DNA of 64,000 nt from Polytrichum commune. Taxonomy: Eukaryota; Streptophyta; Polytrichopsida; Polytrichales; Polytrichaceae. The position numbers and the translations under genes were made by a program. Within the stretch, counting starts at the first letter, position 1, and every line of letters starts with the position of its first letter. Shown in pieces: positions 1-11,077 of this stretch. The notes beneath the pieces are model-generated. The model worked only from the letters and a program-made list of their open reading frames with translations. It was not told the origin of the DNA and made no database searches. The stretch covers positions 1,550,501 through 1,614,500 of the forward strand of contig OX485807.1 of assembly GCA_950295325.1 (NCBI GenBank), written 5' to 3'.

Positions 1-919
1 CTCATAACAAATCAATTTTGGGTCTGGAAACATATATCCAAAGACTGCATCTAGACACATTATTCATTAGACGAGGGACTATGTTTGCAGCAATTGATGT
101 TAAATTGAAAGTATTTAGCTACTTGACCCATGTTCACACTTTTATAATTGGATGAAATGGTAACTTCTAAAATTTGGTGTTACACTTCTTTAAAAACATT
201 TTATTTATATATTTCAAAACTTTAGGTATTAACAACTTAGAAAAGAAGGTATAGCTATAATTCAAGTTCATAGGTAAACTCTATGCATTTCAAATGCTAA
301 TATTCTCTAGTTGTATGAATGAAGAAAAAGCCTAAAAACTCATCCAAAGAGTGGGTGTGCAACATATTCAAAAACACATGGATGTACAACACAATTAAAA
401 GTTACCAAACTCTAATCATTTTACTAACTAACTTTGGAATGAGAATACAATAATGACAGTGACAATAATAATAATAGTAATAAAAATAATAAGTGCAAGC
501 ATTAGATTGTAATTTATAGTATTTATAAACTCTAAGGGCATGTTGCAAGAATTAAATTGATTGGTGACATTTTTTTTCCAAATATTTTATTTTATTTTTT
601 ATAGTCAAAGATCACAATTCACAATATAACTGTAGTATATAGTGAGGTTGTTATTTAGTCGCCTGTGTAAACTAACATTCAAAACCCATGCAAAAAGTCA
701 TGCCATGTGCAACACATTCAAAATCAAATGGATGCATTAAAATCCCTCCCTCCCCCTACAAATCTATTAAACGTTTCAAGATAAATTTCCTCGCCAAAAT
801 GAAAATAGAAACATAAATAAAAACATAAATAAGCAAATAATAATACGACTAATAATAAGTACATGTATTTCATATGTTTACTCTCTCTACGGGCATGATG
901 CATGAATGGGCCTCCTATG

Positions 920-2527
920 TCAGTGAGGGAAATGGGGTAGCATCCCATTTGAACCAATGACATTTACATAGGTTTGAATTAGTGTCCCTATAGTCACAAG
1001 AGTGGCTGCAATTACAGACAATACAATCCACGGTCTTGAACAAAATAACTTCACAAATTCAAACCGGAGCTTATTTCTTGTTTGCCCTACATATTTATTC
1101 ACTTTTGTCAATGTTAAGGAAAACTCCTCCGTCATCGAGGGGTCATTTATATACCTGTTAACATTTTTCCACATGTCTAAAACATTATCATGCGTGCCAA
1201 CATGCACCTCTATAACACCCCATTTTACTAAAAGATCGACATCCTCAGTGGTTTTCATGAGATTTTCCATGAAAGTCGTGTAACTTCTAGCACAAAATTT
1301 GGATTCTCCATATGTTGAATCTCCATACGTCAATTCTTCATGCACCACGAGATTGCGGAGATATTTCTCAGTCGTATCATGTATACAAAAGAACGGAATC
1401 GATAAGCAACCTCTTTCAAATGATATATCTTCAAAACATGTGAACTCCTTGCCTTTTATCCGCACTCCACATGCCTCCAAATAAGTGGCTGAAGGTACAC
1501 TCTGATAACGTTTATCATGGCGTCCATGTGAGTCCCCACACAAGATGCGGTAGCTCTTATCCAGAATGTGGGAGGCCCCTTCCAACTTACCACCTTCTAG
1601 TTGTAACCATTTCTCCATTCTTTGCTCGAAAATGGTCAAGAGTCCAGCCAGGGCAATCCCAGGCCTGTAAAAATGTTCCCAAGCCACACAGTTCCCAATA
1701 TTCCGTCCTTGCCATTGTTTATGCTCCCATTTTTTAATGAACTTGCAACCCCGCGTCCTCAGAATGCGGACCACTCTCTCCAACAACACCATGGGGATCT
1801 GGTTGTCAACCAAATAGAAATCAGACCACCATAAGTCATTCAAATGCACACGCATCAACTGGTTTTTCATCACTTTCTGCAATGGCGGGCTCAAGCTTTT
1901 AGTTCCTCCACCCCCCCACTGCATGATTATAACCAGGAAAAGCGCATCCAAAGCCAGAAGGCACCTTATATCCGCAATGCTGTGCGATTTTGCATGAGGG
2001 CTTTGACCGTACACTGATTCCCAATGGCTCTTCTCCTCTATGACTACATCTTTGCAAAACTCATCCCATCTGTCTCGTGTCTGACTTAATGCTCTTGCTA
2101 CTTGGATTTTAAAGCGTTCGGTGCTATCAGTTTGAAGAGTATCAGCGGCACGATTGTGTAGCCCAAATCGCCAAGACTTGGGATCAAAGTGATCGCTGCC
2201 GGTCCTCATGGAATCAGGTACCTTCCAACACACCACTTCTGAGAATTCGTTGGCATCATCTCTCAAAAGCGCATCGTGGACTCGACAAATCCAACTCGCG
2301 GGTTCAGTTCCCGTATTCGTTGTAAGAGCAGTGGTGAGTGGAGGAATCATAGCTCCGGATTCAGACGTCCCCGTATATGTTTCGAGACTGACTTCATCGA
2401 CCGCAGTGTAAACTTGAGGGATTACATTGGGCACCGTTACCACATGCCTTTCAAGCGCAGTGCTCATTTGAGGAATCAAACATTTCGCAGGTCCAGTGTC
2501 CATATTCTCTGAAATTATTTCGATCAT
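920..2527 (-). CDS. DUF247 family protein, intact copy A
   Basis: Plant-specific DUF247 protein, about 535 aa from the ATG at 2527. The open frame extends upstream to 2599 but has no ATG there; a second in-frame ATG lies at 2503. Visible family features are an N-terminal variable region, a DIRCLLALDALFLV block, the hallmark FYLVDNQIPMVLLERVVRI segment, and a C-terminal hydrophobic helix (FVKLF then IVLSVIAATLVTIGTLI) followed by a short tail. This is the usual DUF247 layout, and it suggests a protein anchored by one C-terminal membrane segment. The biochemical role of the family is not known; some grass members are linked to self-incompatibility, which cannot be assumed here. The N-terminal 100 residues contain loosely repeated IPxxxTA units. 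Copy B (55153-56749) is frameshifted and copy C is broken by a retrotransposon, so this is the only full-length member here. An upstream intron cannot be excluded. Confidence 0.85.
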   Translation of the reverse strand: MIEIISENMDTGPAKCLIPQMSTALERHVVTVPNVIPQVYTAVDEVSLETYTGTSESGAMIPPLTTALTTNTGTEPASWICRVHDALLRDDANEFSEVVCWKVPDSMRTGSDHFDPKSWRFGLHNRAADTLQTDSTERFKIQVARALSQTRDRWDEFCKDVVIEEKSHWESVYGQSPHAKSHSIADIRCLLALDALFLVIIMQWGGGGTKSLSPPLQKVMKNQLMRVHLNDLWWSDFYLVDNQIPMVLLERVVRILRTRGCKFIKKWEHKQWQGRNIGNCVAWEHFYRPGIALAGLLTIFEQRMEKWLQLEGGKLEGASHILDKSYRILCGDSHGRHDKRYQSVPSATYLEACGVRIKGKEFTCFEDISFERGCLSIPFFCIHDTTEKYLRNLVVHEELTYGDSTYGESKFCARSYTTFMENLMKTTEDVDLLVKWGVIEVHVGTHDNVLDMWKNVNRYINDPSMTEEFSLTLTKVNKYVGQTRNKLRFEFVKLFCSRPWIVLSVIAATLVTIGTLIQTYVNVIGSNGMLPHFPH

Positions 2528-3673
2528 AAAATCGATCGAGAAAGTATATTCACAAGGCAGTACCCACAAACAGTTCCTTCTGGTCTGAAAACTTTGCAAA
2601 ATCTTACGCCTTGGGGATCGCCAGTGTGGTACTCAGTGTGCTGCTGTGAACGAGTGAGGCTCCTGTTAGACACCACTACACAAATGTCAGTAGAATTTTC
2701 AGCTTCATGCCATGAGGAGTGTTCAGCCTACAGAAGGGAAAAAGGGTTCCAGATATCATTCTGCCTATGTTCACAAAGATGTTGGTATAGACATTAGAAA
2801 GTGGAGTGCGTAAACTATGTAAAAGTTGAAGATATGAGCCAGACTTTAAAAAAAGGAGAAAAATTCGCTACTACATATTACGAAAATAAGAACACATTGG
2901 CAACGGAAATGTATGGATAACAATGCAACATTGACACAGCGTGTGTTTCCAATGCTCTAGCGACACCATTTTTTTTTCTGGATACAAGTCATTAGTGTTC
3001 TTGCAATCCAAGAAAATGTGTTGGAATTGGATTGCAATGTCACTCCGTACAACCGTTCAAATGGGATGAGTAATCCTCCCACCGGCAGTTGCACTCTTGA
3101 TTGCATCCATTCAAAACTTTTATTTAATCCTATCAAAGTTCATAATCACAAATTTGTTCATATTCCTGGGTCCCAATATAAGTTGCCAGCCACAAAAATA
3201 CCATCAAGATCTCTGTGACATAGATGAGGATTGACTTTCATCAGAAATTTGCCAAAAGTGACTCGGTCACTAGAGCATTTTACCCTCCCAAGTATGCAAA
3301 CCGCAAGCATGGAGATCCTTGAAAACCAACAAGTTCTTTATTAAAGGGGAACCGAAGAGGACCTCATGTAAACAACTTAAGCCGCACACATCTACAATGT
3401 CAAACGGGACTAGAAGTATTGGAAGGTCGTGAGAATTTCCGACAGACAGGACTGGATCAAACAGATCTACAAATCATCCGCAACAAGGATGCAAAGGCAT
3501 TAAACGAAAAAAACAGGACCATTACAAAGCTTGGCACAGCCATTCAAGCACAAGTGCAAGAAGAAGATAGGCCATACCTGATCAAACAACCTAGTGCCGG
3601 TCAGTGAGAATCCTCGATCCCGTGTAAACCATGAGACAGCTTGAACTAAGCGAGGATTAAGCAATTCACCTTA
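2528..3673. other. 5' flank of DUF247 copy A, conserved in copy B
   Basis: This stretch aligns with about 56750-57970. It should contain the promoter and 5' UTR of the minus-strand DUF247 gene, but I could not define a TATA box or transcription start. Short plus-strand frames at 3018-3218 and 57206-57454 align with each other, but most of their differences change the amino acid, so they are probably not genes. Confidence 0.5.
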
Positions 3674-3687
3674 AGTAGTGGGAAAGA

Positions 3688-4063
3688 TTTTTTGAGACAG
3701 AAGGCCTAAATGCCAGACGTGACCACACGGAGGGGAGGTGGACCCCGGACACCGTCATGTAAACAGTAACAAAGAACCGGACACCCACCAAACACAACCC
3801 CAGATCCCCTTAACCAAGGACCACCCTACCCCACCGGCCAAGGACAACCCCCATCCCAGCATACTCACCTTCAAGCAAGAGCGTGACCACCTATCTACGT
3901 TACCGTCTCCAGTGCCACTCAATATGTAAATTGTATCTCCTACAAGGAACATTCCTAGCACCCCAAGTTTTGCCAAAACCTAGGAGCATGGTCTTTGCCG
4001 AGAAGCTTCTAATTTTGATTTGTTTCACTACCCGGTTCCACACCGTTTTAGGCGTAACTGATG
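3688..4063 (-). mobile_element. 376-bp poly(A)-tailed insertion with 14-bp TSD and kelch-like exon fragment
   Basis: The insert is absent from paralogous copy B and is bounded by perfect 14-bp direct repeats (agtagtgggaaaga) at 3674-3687 and 4064-4077. Copy B has one version of this site. On the minus strand the insert ends in a short A-run (the T-run at 3688-3693), which fits LINE-mediated retroposition. Its minus strand encodes a short stretch with LVGDTIYILSG, resembling a kelch repeat blade. Soon after comes TTGAAG followed by GTGAGTATG, a consensus 5' splice site. It may be a retroposed fragment of an unspliced host transcript or a SINE-like unit. Insertion is well supported; the source is an inference. 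Confidence 0.7.
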
Positions 4064-4200
4064 AGTAGTGGGAAAGAGACTCACTTCACATTAGAAAAAA
4101 TGTCGGTTGAAGAGCGGTAGATGCACTTGCAGACAAAAGCCAATGCGAGACTAAAATATATGACAGCAAGTGTGCTGCCAAGAAGCAAGGAAGAAACACG

Positions 4201-4930
4201 TCTATGTTGTGTAAGGGAGGATGATGTCTTGTAGTGTTCAGGCCCAGCTTCCTACTCCGATTTCACCGACAATTAGTGATGGTCTCGCAAACAAGCCACA
4301 CATGACTTCTGGGTTTCTTAACAAAGTATGGAAGATGCAACTGAGGTGGTTTCAGGATGCCAAGAACTCGGGATGACTCTTATTAATTCGTGCAATTGAA
4401 GATGTACAAAAGAAAAATATGCATATTATAATGTCAGAGATCATGATTTATTTGTATTATTTTAAATATTATAGTATTATAGTATTATATGATATTTTAG
4501 TTAATACCTTCTACTTTCACAAAGTTTTCATACGCATTTAAACTAATTAAGTGTGAATGAATGTAATTAATTCTAATTAATTCTAATTAAGCCCAATCAA
4601 ATCAAAAAGCGTGCTTACCAAATTAATTAAGCCTAATCAACCCTAAAATGTACTTACTGGAATCGATTCCAGTAAGCTATATCATCATTAATTCCAATAA
4701 GTACATTCTATAACTAATTAGGTTTGATTAATTTGGTGAGCACACTCTCTGATTTAATTGGGCTTAATTATAATTACTCAGGATTCATTAGACTTAATTA
4801 CATTCTATCACACTTAATTAGTTTAAATGCGTATGAAAAATTTGTGAAAGTAGAAGGTATTAACTAAAATATCATATAATACTGAAATACTGAAATATTT
4901 AAAAGCTCATCCTCCCTTACACAACATAGA
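4201..4930. mobile_element. Large foldback (inverted-repeat) element
   Basis: The outermost 24 bases at 4201-4224 and 4907-4930 are perfect inverted repeats. Inside them, about 4457-4665 pairs with about 4690-4905 as a long imperfect palindrome: for example the stretch with atttaaactaattaagtgtg on the left returns inverted near 4805-4835. The left arm contains roughly 235 bases (4225-4456) with no partner on the right, probably a later insertion or a deletion of the right arm. A separate perfect 24-bp palindrome (4653-4676) sits beside the loop. No transposase frame is visible, so it is non-autonomous. I could not define a target-site duplication. Confidence 0.8.
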
Positions 4931-5606
4931 CTGGTTTTTAAATCCATATTCAATAAAGGACATTCAGGATTTTGATCAATACATGAAAGCAGTGTTCAAT
5001 ATGGAAGTCTTCAACACCTGTCAAATGCAATTTTGGCCGTCAAGAAAGTTAGTTTTTATTTTTGGGCACTTCACAAAATGTGCTCTGCAAAGTTTCCACC
5101 TTTCACAATGAAGGCCTCTCCAAAAACTGCATGTCACAAAATATAGTGGTTGTAATTTCAAATAGAAACATCACTGGACTCCAATCTTGGCACTCTAGTA
5201 GACACTTCCAAATTCCAATAACTCCTACAATTTCAATTGTGTAACTTCGACTCAGCACCGACTGCAACTTCGGCTTGGCAAGCACAACTATATGCAACCG
5301 TGGATTTTCCAAATATACTTGGGTGAAGAGTGATCGCAGAAGTCGATTGAAACTTGAAACATTGGATGCATTGATGCGAGTGTCATTATGCGGTCTTCCG
5401 ATGGAAAATGTGGATTGGGCTAGAATATTTGACACTTGCAAATTGACTAAAATCCATAAGGCTTGGCCTTTGGAGTTAGATGATGATTAAGTACATTATG
5501 TAGGGAATCTAGATAATTTCAGTACATCGTTTTATTGCATGCACTTCTTCAATATAGTGAGATATCATATTATTTTCATATTCAATACAAAGCAGCCAAT
5601 ATCAAG
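4931..5606. other. Intergenic, no recognised gene
   Basis: A minus-strand frame of 112 codons (5103-5441) has no motif I recognise and no homologue elsewhere in the window. It is treated as chance open sequence. Confidence 0.4.
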
Positions 5607-5775
5607 TTTTTTTTGGTGAGACATAAGGCTGACAGGCCAGCGCCAAAGCATAGGAGGCAATTGACCACCTGGCAAGTCTTTTGTCAAGTAGAGAGGAGAT
5701 TTCACAACCGGGATTCGAATTGCGAACCTTTGCCTTGAGATTTGGGTATCTCTCCACCTACTGACCTAATGAAGT
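5607..5775 (-). mobile_element. tRNA-derived SINE-like element
   Basis: Read on the minus strand, the element starts with a tRNA-like head. The complement of 5754-5766 gives an A-box-like GGTCAGTAGGTGG, and about 40 bases on lies a B-box-like TTCGAATCCCGG (complement of 5709-5720). It ends in an A-run (T-run at 5607-5614). Spacing and order fit an internal RNA polymerase III promoter followed by a body and a poly(A) tail. No clear TSD was found. Confidence 0.5.
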
Positions 5776-6566
5776 AAGTAAATTTACACCCTGATGATAA
5801 TCTTTAAAATGATAGAGGAGCATCGGCATATATTATGTGGCCAATGGATGAACTCATCTAGTGGTGCATTTCTTTTTAATTTATTCTAAAATACACATTT
5901 TAAAATGCATTTTAAAGTACTTGGAAGAATTTGAGGCATTTTTTATGTTTTTTATTATAAATTCACGACTACAGTCAGTCCAAGCCAGTAGGGAAAATAT
6001 AAGCACGCTCAACTTCGTCATTTCTTCCATATTATCATATAGCATTAGTACATTCAAACTCAATGGCAATGTCTGAGCCTTGAGTGTTGCCACACGGACT
6101 GACAAATACTGGAAATACATAACGCACCACATGGCACACCGGACAAGTCAGAATGTTGATTTGCATTCGCAATGTCCTCATTCTTGGATCAATACTTGGG
6201 CGGAGAAGAGCTCAAAGAATTGATCTTAGAAGAGGGGAATGTTTTTTGACAATGATTTGCCATAAAGGACCTCACGGATTGATGTTTTCAATGATTTTCA
6301 ATATTAAAAAACATTTTATAATGCCACCTCCGACCACTAGAATAAAAAAATGCAACACTAACCACATCCCAACCATCTCAATGGTCGTGTGTAAACGCAC
6401 CTTGAGTCACCCCCAGTGGCCTTGCATGCACCTCTAGAGGTGCACCATTGCACCCCCAGCTCAGTGCAAAGGTCACTCACTTTCCAAGAGGGACTCTACC
6501 TACCACCAGAAGCACACCTTTGCTACACTATCAACTTTCTGCTTTTCACATATGCTACATGGCGCA
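5776..6566. other. Intergenic, no recognised gene
   Basis: Only short open frames occur. An 18-bp perfect palindrome, tgcacctctagaggtgca, lies at 6427-6444. Confidence 0.4.
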
Positions 6567-6737
6567 GGTACACACTACACTACATATTGTATTTAGTATC
6601 ACTTACTATTTGGAATTACAAATTTCTATAATTATCTAATGAATATCTCATTTTTTTTGCCAACGAAAGTAAAATTGGTTGTTTGGACATTGTAGAACAT
6701 TCAAATCTTTACTCGGTAAAGAATTGCATTGATTAAT

Positions 6738-6768
<31 letters not shown>

Positions 6769-6822
6769 ATTGTGCAACTCCAAATAGCAAGTGACACTAA
6801 ATACAATATTTAGTGTAGTACC
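6567..6822. mobile_element. Foldback MITE, about 57-bp terminal inverted repeats
   Basis: Sequence from 6567 (ggtac, then a tract with tattgtatttagtatcactt) reappears inverted at the right end (up to gtacc at 6818-6822), with a handful of mismatches over about 57 bases. The middle contains a (GT)n(AT)n microsatellite at about 6740-6768. There is no coding capacity, and I could not fix the TSD. Confidence 0.65.
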
Positions 6823-8000
6823 TTTGAGCATAAGTTACAGATAATTTCTCTTGCCTGCCTGGAGTGAGTTACTGGTTTTGACATGTTATTCCTACCCAGG
6901 GTATACACATCTTCAGTTGTCAAGACACACGAATACTCTCAGTTCCATGCTCAACCTCTACATGTTCAGGATTCTCTCATCTACTGCTTATGATTAGATT
7001 TTTGGTGTTTTTCTGCAAGGCAGCAAGTCATACCATCCACTGCACATATCTTCAGTTGTGCCATATTCTTTTGTACAGGTAATAAATGTCCATGTTTATC
7101 CCCCAAGAACATACAGGCCAGAATAGCAAGTCAAACTGAAAGTATTCACTCATGCTTTCACTATGGAGGTAACTTTTTAGTATCCAACATCAACACATCG
7201 TTCATAACATTTGAAAAACTCCTACCATCTTTGACCAACATAAATTGCCTGTCTTGTCCACATATCCAAATACTGCATTCACCAAAATGAAAGTGACTGT
7301 ATTTGTTTATGAGAAATATGGAATTGAAAAACAAACGAAAATAGGCCTTGTGAATCTCATAAAATGAATGTTCATTTGTGTAGTTCGTAAAGCCTGCAAA
7401 TATAACAAAATGTCAACCTTTGCAATCTTCAAAGTGCAAAACATAGAGCAAAAGTAATTTATATGAACCCCAAGTCCTCAAGAGAGTAGGTGGGTGGGTC
7501 TATGTAGTTTTATGTCTGTTCCAAAAATATTTAATTCAAATATTTCAATATATTGAAGATGGCTAGATGGGCTCAAATGCAAGAGATCATCTCCAAGCTG
7601 AAAACTGGAAGTTTGACAAGCACAAAGCCCTCTGAGGGCTTTGGGGGTTAAGAATGAATTTCAAGCCCTTTTTGATAATAACAACATGCTTTCAATGAAA
7701 AGCTCAGGCTAAATATCATAAACTATCTAATATTAGATCGACCTCAGGACACATGAGAAAACAAAACAAATCCTAAGGTTGGCGAGCTGAACAGGACAGT
7801 AACTGGCTGCCGATAACTTGTGCTTTACACTGCCCAAGTTAAATGCCACACTTATTGGTGGAGATCTAACTGCTGAACCACTCAGAACACCGCGCATTAG
7901 CAAAGCTCCAAAGCAAAGGTAAAGCCACATGTTAATGGAAAATATTTGCACACCCCAGACGTAGTATCGGATCATTTATTTGGCTACATTAAAAGCCAGT
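6823..8000. other. Intergenic and 3' region of the kinase gene
   Basis: The part nearest 8000 should be the 3' UTR of the minus-strand kinase gene. A possible AATAAA on the minus strand lies about 25 bases past the stop codon, which is closer than usual, so the real poly(A) site is undecided. No other gene was recognised. Confidence 0.4.
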
Positions 8001-11000
8001 TCACTCTCCCTGATACCCCCCACCTGGTTGAGCAGCAGGTCTTGCTGTCAATAAAGGTTGGAGTGCTTTCACCACAATGCTCATGTTTGGGCGAAAATCA
8101 GCTTCGTATTGCACACACAACGCTGCAACAGCTGCCATCTGTAAGACAATCCATTCAGAACAAATATTACTACCTCATAGCCATGCTTCCTTCAGTGTAC
8201 AAAACCATAATGTTTAAAAACTAGATTAAGAGAGCAGATATCATGTTCACGTTCATTATATCAGGAACTACCAACTACGCTAATAATATCCTTCAATTTG
8301 ACCAGGAACTAAAACGCACCTTTGCAACAGCCTTATCAGGATAGTCCGACCTCAATTTAGGGTCTACACACTGTTTCACCTTGTCTTCACTGAGCCGTGG
8401 TGTGGCCTACATCCCCCTCAAAGCAGAGATTAGTAATGCAGAAAAAAACAGGGGTCTTCACAATGCCTAACTGCTTTATGCAGATGCCACACAACTTTGT
8501 TGATGTTGTGTGGCCCACACCAATTTTCAAGACCAATCATTGTCTCCACTTGGATGGTGCCACACAACCTTCATTTCATCTCATGGTCACACGCAAAGTG
8601 AACTTTCGATCCATCAGCAACAATTGCATCTGCCCACACTAACTCTTGCACTAAATCAGAATTAAGTATAGTCATAACAGAAACAAAGCCAAAACCTGCT
8701 GCCTTTCAGTTCGCTCTCCCTGATAACCCCCACCTGGTTGAGGAGCAGGGTTTTGGAGTCAAGATGCACAAACTGAGCAATGAGTTCTTTACCCAAGTAA
8801 CAAGACTTTGTTGACCTCTAGGCGCTGTGGGGTCCACAGGTTTCCGACCGGTTAAAAGCTCCAAAAGAACAACTCCAAAGCTATAGACGTCACTTTTCTG
8901 CGTCAACTGGCCTGTCATTGCATACCTAAAACCACAAAGTGCTGCATCAAATACTCAGGTAAAGATCACTTGTACAAACAAACCAATTGATTCAACTAAT
9001 ATCAGTTAAGACTTGTGGGTACTGCTTTCATTCATTGAGGATCTGGTTCAAACACCTCATCTACTAATTACACTTGAAAACAAATCCTTCTCTGATTGTC
9101 AGACAGCCATTAACCTTGACAAATTTTTCTACCGTGATCCAGATTTGCAGCAGTGTGAACCAAGAATTTAACCCTACACTCAAAGCTTGTTTGGAATCAC
9201 ATATGTGTCTAAGCTTAGTATTTATCAACATTCTGATATCCGACTGATTTAATGATCTATACTTGGAATCCAACAAACCAAAAACTTCAATATAGATTGG
9301 ACTGTTCTCCAAATTTGTGCACAGTGCTTTCCGGATCTTGAACTGGTCAAATGAAGGCCAGAATTCAAACAGCACACACAATCAAGCATCATAAAAACTT
9401 AACTTCTATTTGCAGACATTGAAGCTAAAACTTACTCAGGTGCATGGTATCCAAATGTGCCCAGAACACGTGTAGAGTGCAAACGAGCTGCCATATCTGG
9501 GGCCTGATTTGACAAGTTGAAGTCTGCAATCTTTGAAACATATCCATCAAAAAGTAGAACGTTGCTGGACTTTATATCACGATGAATGATGGCCGGTTGA
9601 GCCTTCTCATGTAAATACTCCAGACCTCTTGCTGCCCCAACTGCTATTTTCACACGTTGCATCCAGTCAAGCACTGGTCCAGGTTGTGCACCTTTTACAC
9701 CTTTCCTTCCTGCACTTCAAAATATATACTGTCAATGCCAATGTCCAGGAAACCTTTCAGCGCCTAGATGATTCATAAACAGAGAGGAATAACATTCTGT
9801 GCCACTATTGGGAAATCTGAATGACCACTTTAGATGAGCAAATGGAATTGCCTAAATACAAAACGTAGACCCGGATCATCACTGAACATCATCACCAAAC
9901 TTCAGCAATCAGGGATTGCAAGCTCTAAGTTCTAAAATGTGACTAACCATGTAAAATATCATGCAGGGACCCCATTGTCGCATACTCATAAGCCAACACT
10001 CGTTGCGGTCCATCCAAGCAATAACCAATGAGCTCAACAACATTATCATGCTTGAGTCTCGAGACTAGTGAAACCTGCAAGTCACATGGAGAAGTAAATA
10101 ACATTAACGGACCATTATAACCACATATCTATAGCTGACCTGATTTAAACCATTCTTGTGCATGGCGAATGGCAATTACATACCAGTCATTAAAGACAAG
10201 CCCCCACTGACTCGCTCGCTAACAAGGCCCTGGATTATATCCTGAGTTTTGATATAAGGATAGAGGGCACTGATCATATGTCAAGCATACGGCAACAAAT
10301 CATGCCATACCTGTGACAGAAATTCTGAATCTGGTTGAGCACTTGCATCCAGCTTTTTGACAGCTGCAACTCTGTCCTGCAAAGTTGCATAGTACACCCT
10401 TCCATACGAGCCCTCGCCAATCAAAGCTTTTTGTCCAAAGTTGTCTGTGCATTCCTTTATCTCCTCAATTGACAACAATGGTACTGAAATAGGCTGCACC
10501 TTAGCAGCTGGACTAGCCCTCTGAGGTTGCTCCCCAGTTGGTCTCTGATAACCTTGTTGACCTGGAAAACACTTTTTTAACAACTCAAAGTACTCCAGAT
10601 ACTCCACTAACTAGCACTAGCTTTTAATCCTAGCATTCAATGACACCAATAATACAGGAAAAACATCCCACAAGTGACATAGACAAACACCCTCCTGACC
10701 GCTGCTTTCTAAAGATACTTTTCAGGAAGCCACAGTAACATCTTGTAGGTAGATGAGTTCAACAGGATCCAAATCATGTGGCCGTCTTTTTGTAGGGTTT
10801 ATTTCAAGAGAACAACTGCTTAGGATAGGTTTAAAGCAGCAACATAAGGTCATGGACTAGTTCATACAAGAATACCCAATACAGTCTCAGCAAAAGCTTC
10901 AGGTCTCAATCTGCAATGCCTGCCTAGAGCAGAAGAAACTAGAGGACATACAACCATTGAGATTCTTGGTTGATCAAGGTGTATTGTTGCAGTCTTACCA

Positions 11001-11077
11001 GGGATACCATTATTTGGGGGCTTATTATTGTAAGGCTCCTCTTTCTCATTCTGTGCTCCACTCCAACAACAACCCAT
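8001..11077 (-). CDS. PTI1-like receptor-like cytoplasmic kinase, seven coding exons
   Basis: Serine/threonine protein kinase of the PTI1-like group (RLCK VIII), which acts downstream of Pto- and OXI1-type kinases in plant defence and oxidative signalling. I traced seven coding exons with GT-AG borders and consistent phase: 11077-10999, 10561-10311, 10074-9948, 9709-9436, 8925-8793, 8406-8320 and 8138-8001. Together they give 1089 nt, or 362 aa, the usual length for this group. The protein starts MGCCWSG, a likely N-myristoylation plus palmitoylation signal for membrane attachment. It has the P-loop [12 protein letters not shown], the lysine in AAVKKLD, the catalytic loop [11 protein letters not shown], the activation-segment start DFN in place of DFG (typical of PTI1-like kinases), [14 protein letters not shown], and a short C-tail ending GGGYQGE. 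Intron 5 (8407-8792) contains a decayed copy of the end of exon 7. The gene appears complete and functional. Confidence 0.93.
8706..8763 (-). pseudogene. Duplicated tail of kinase exon 7 inside intron 5
   Basis: About 57 bases match the end of exon 7 and its stop region (7997-8052), sharing for example cacctggttgag. In the copy the stop codon is changed, and the reading frame differs from the one that intron retention would use. Retention of intron 5 would add 28 codons ending GLSGRAN and stop, removing the last part of the kinase C-lobe. Confidence 0.7.

Larger units (their letters stand above)
1..4153. repeat. Segmental duplication, copy A (DUF247 gene plus flanks)
   Basis: This segment matches 54240-58134 in the same orientation nearly end to end. 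The match includes the 3' flank of the DUF247 gene, its coding region and about 1.5 kb upstream. On the right the match stops at a shared run ending near 4153 and 58134. On the left copy A runs off the window, so the unit may be longer. The copies differ by scattered substitutions and by several indels: an extra 376-bp insert in A (3688-4063), about 70 bp present only in B near 57730-57800, and about 75 bp present only in B near 57960-58040. The copies are therefore old rather than assembly artefacts. Confidence 0.9.

Noticed and set aside
2528-2599. Longer N-terminus for DUF247 copy A
   Set aside because: The frame begins with TTG, not ATG, and the equivalent start in copy B is also TTG.
3018-3218. 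Short plus-strand frame conserved at 57206-57454
   Set aside because: Most differences between the copies alter the residue and there is no domain; better explained as noncoding flank of the duplicated block.
5103-5441. 112-codon minus-strand frame
   Set aside because: No recognisable motif, no homologue in the window and no splice or promoter context.
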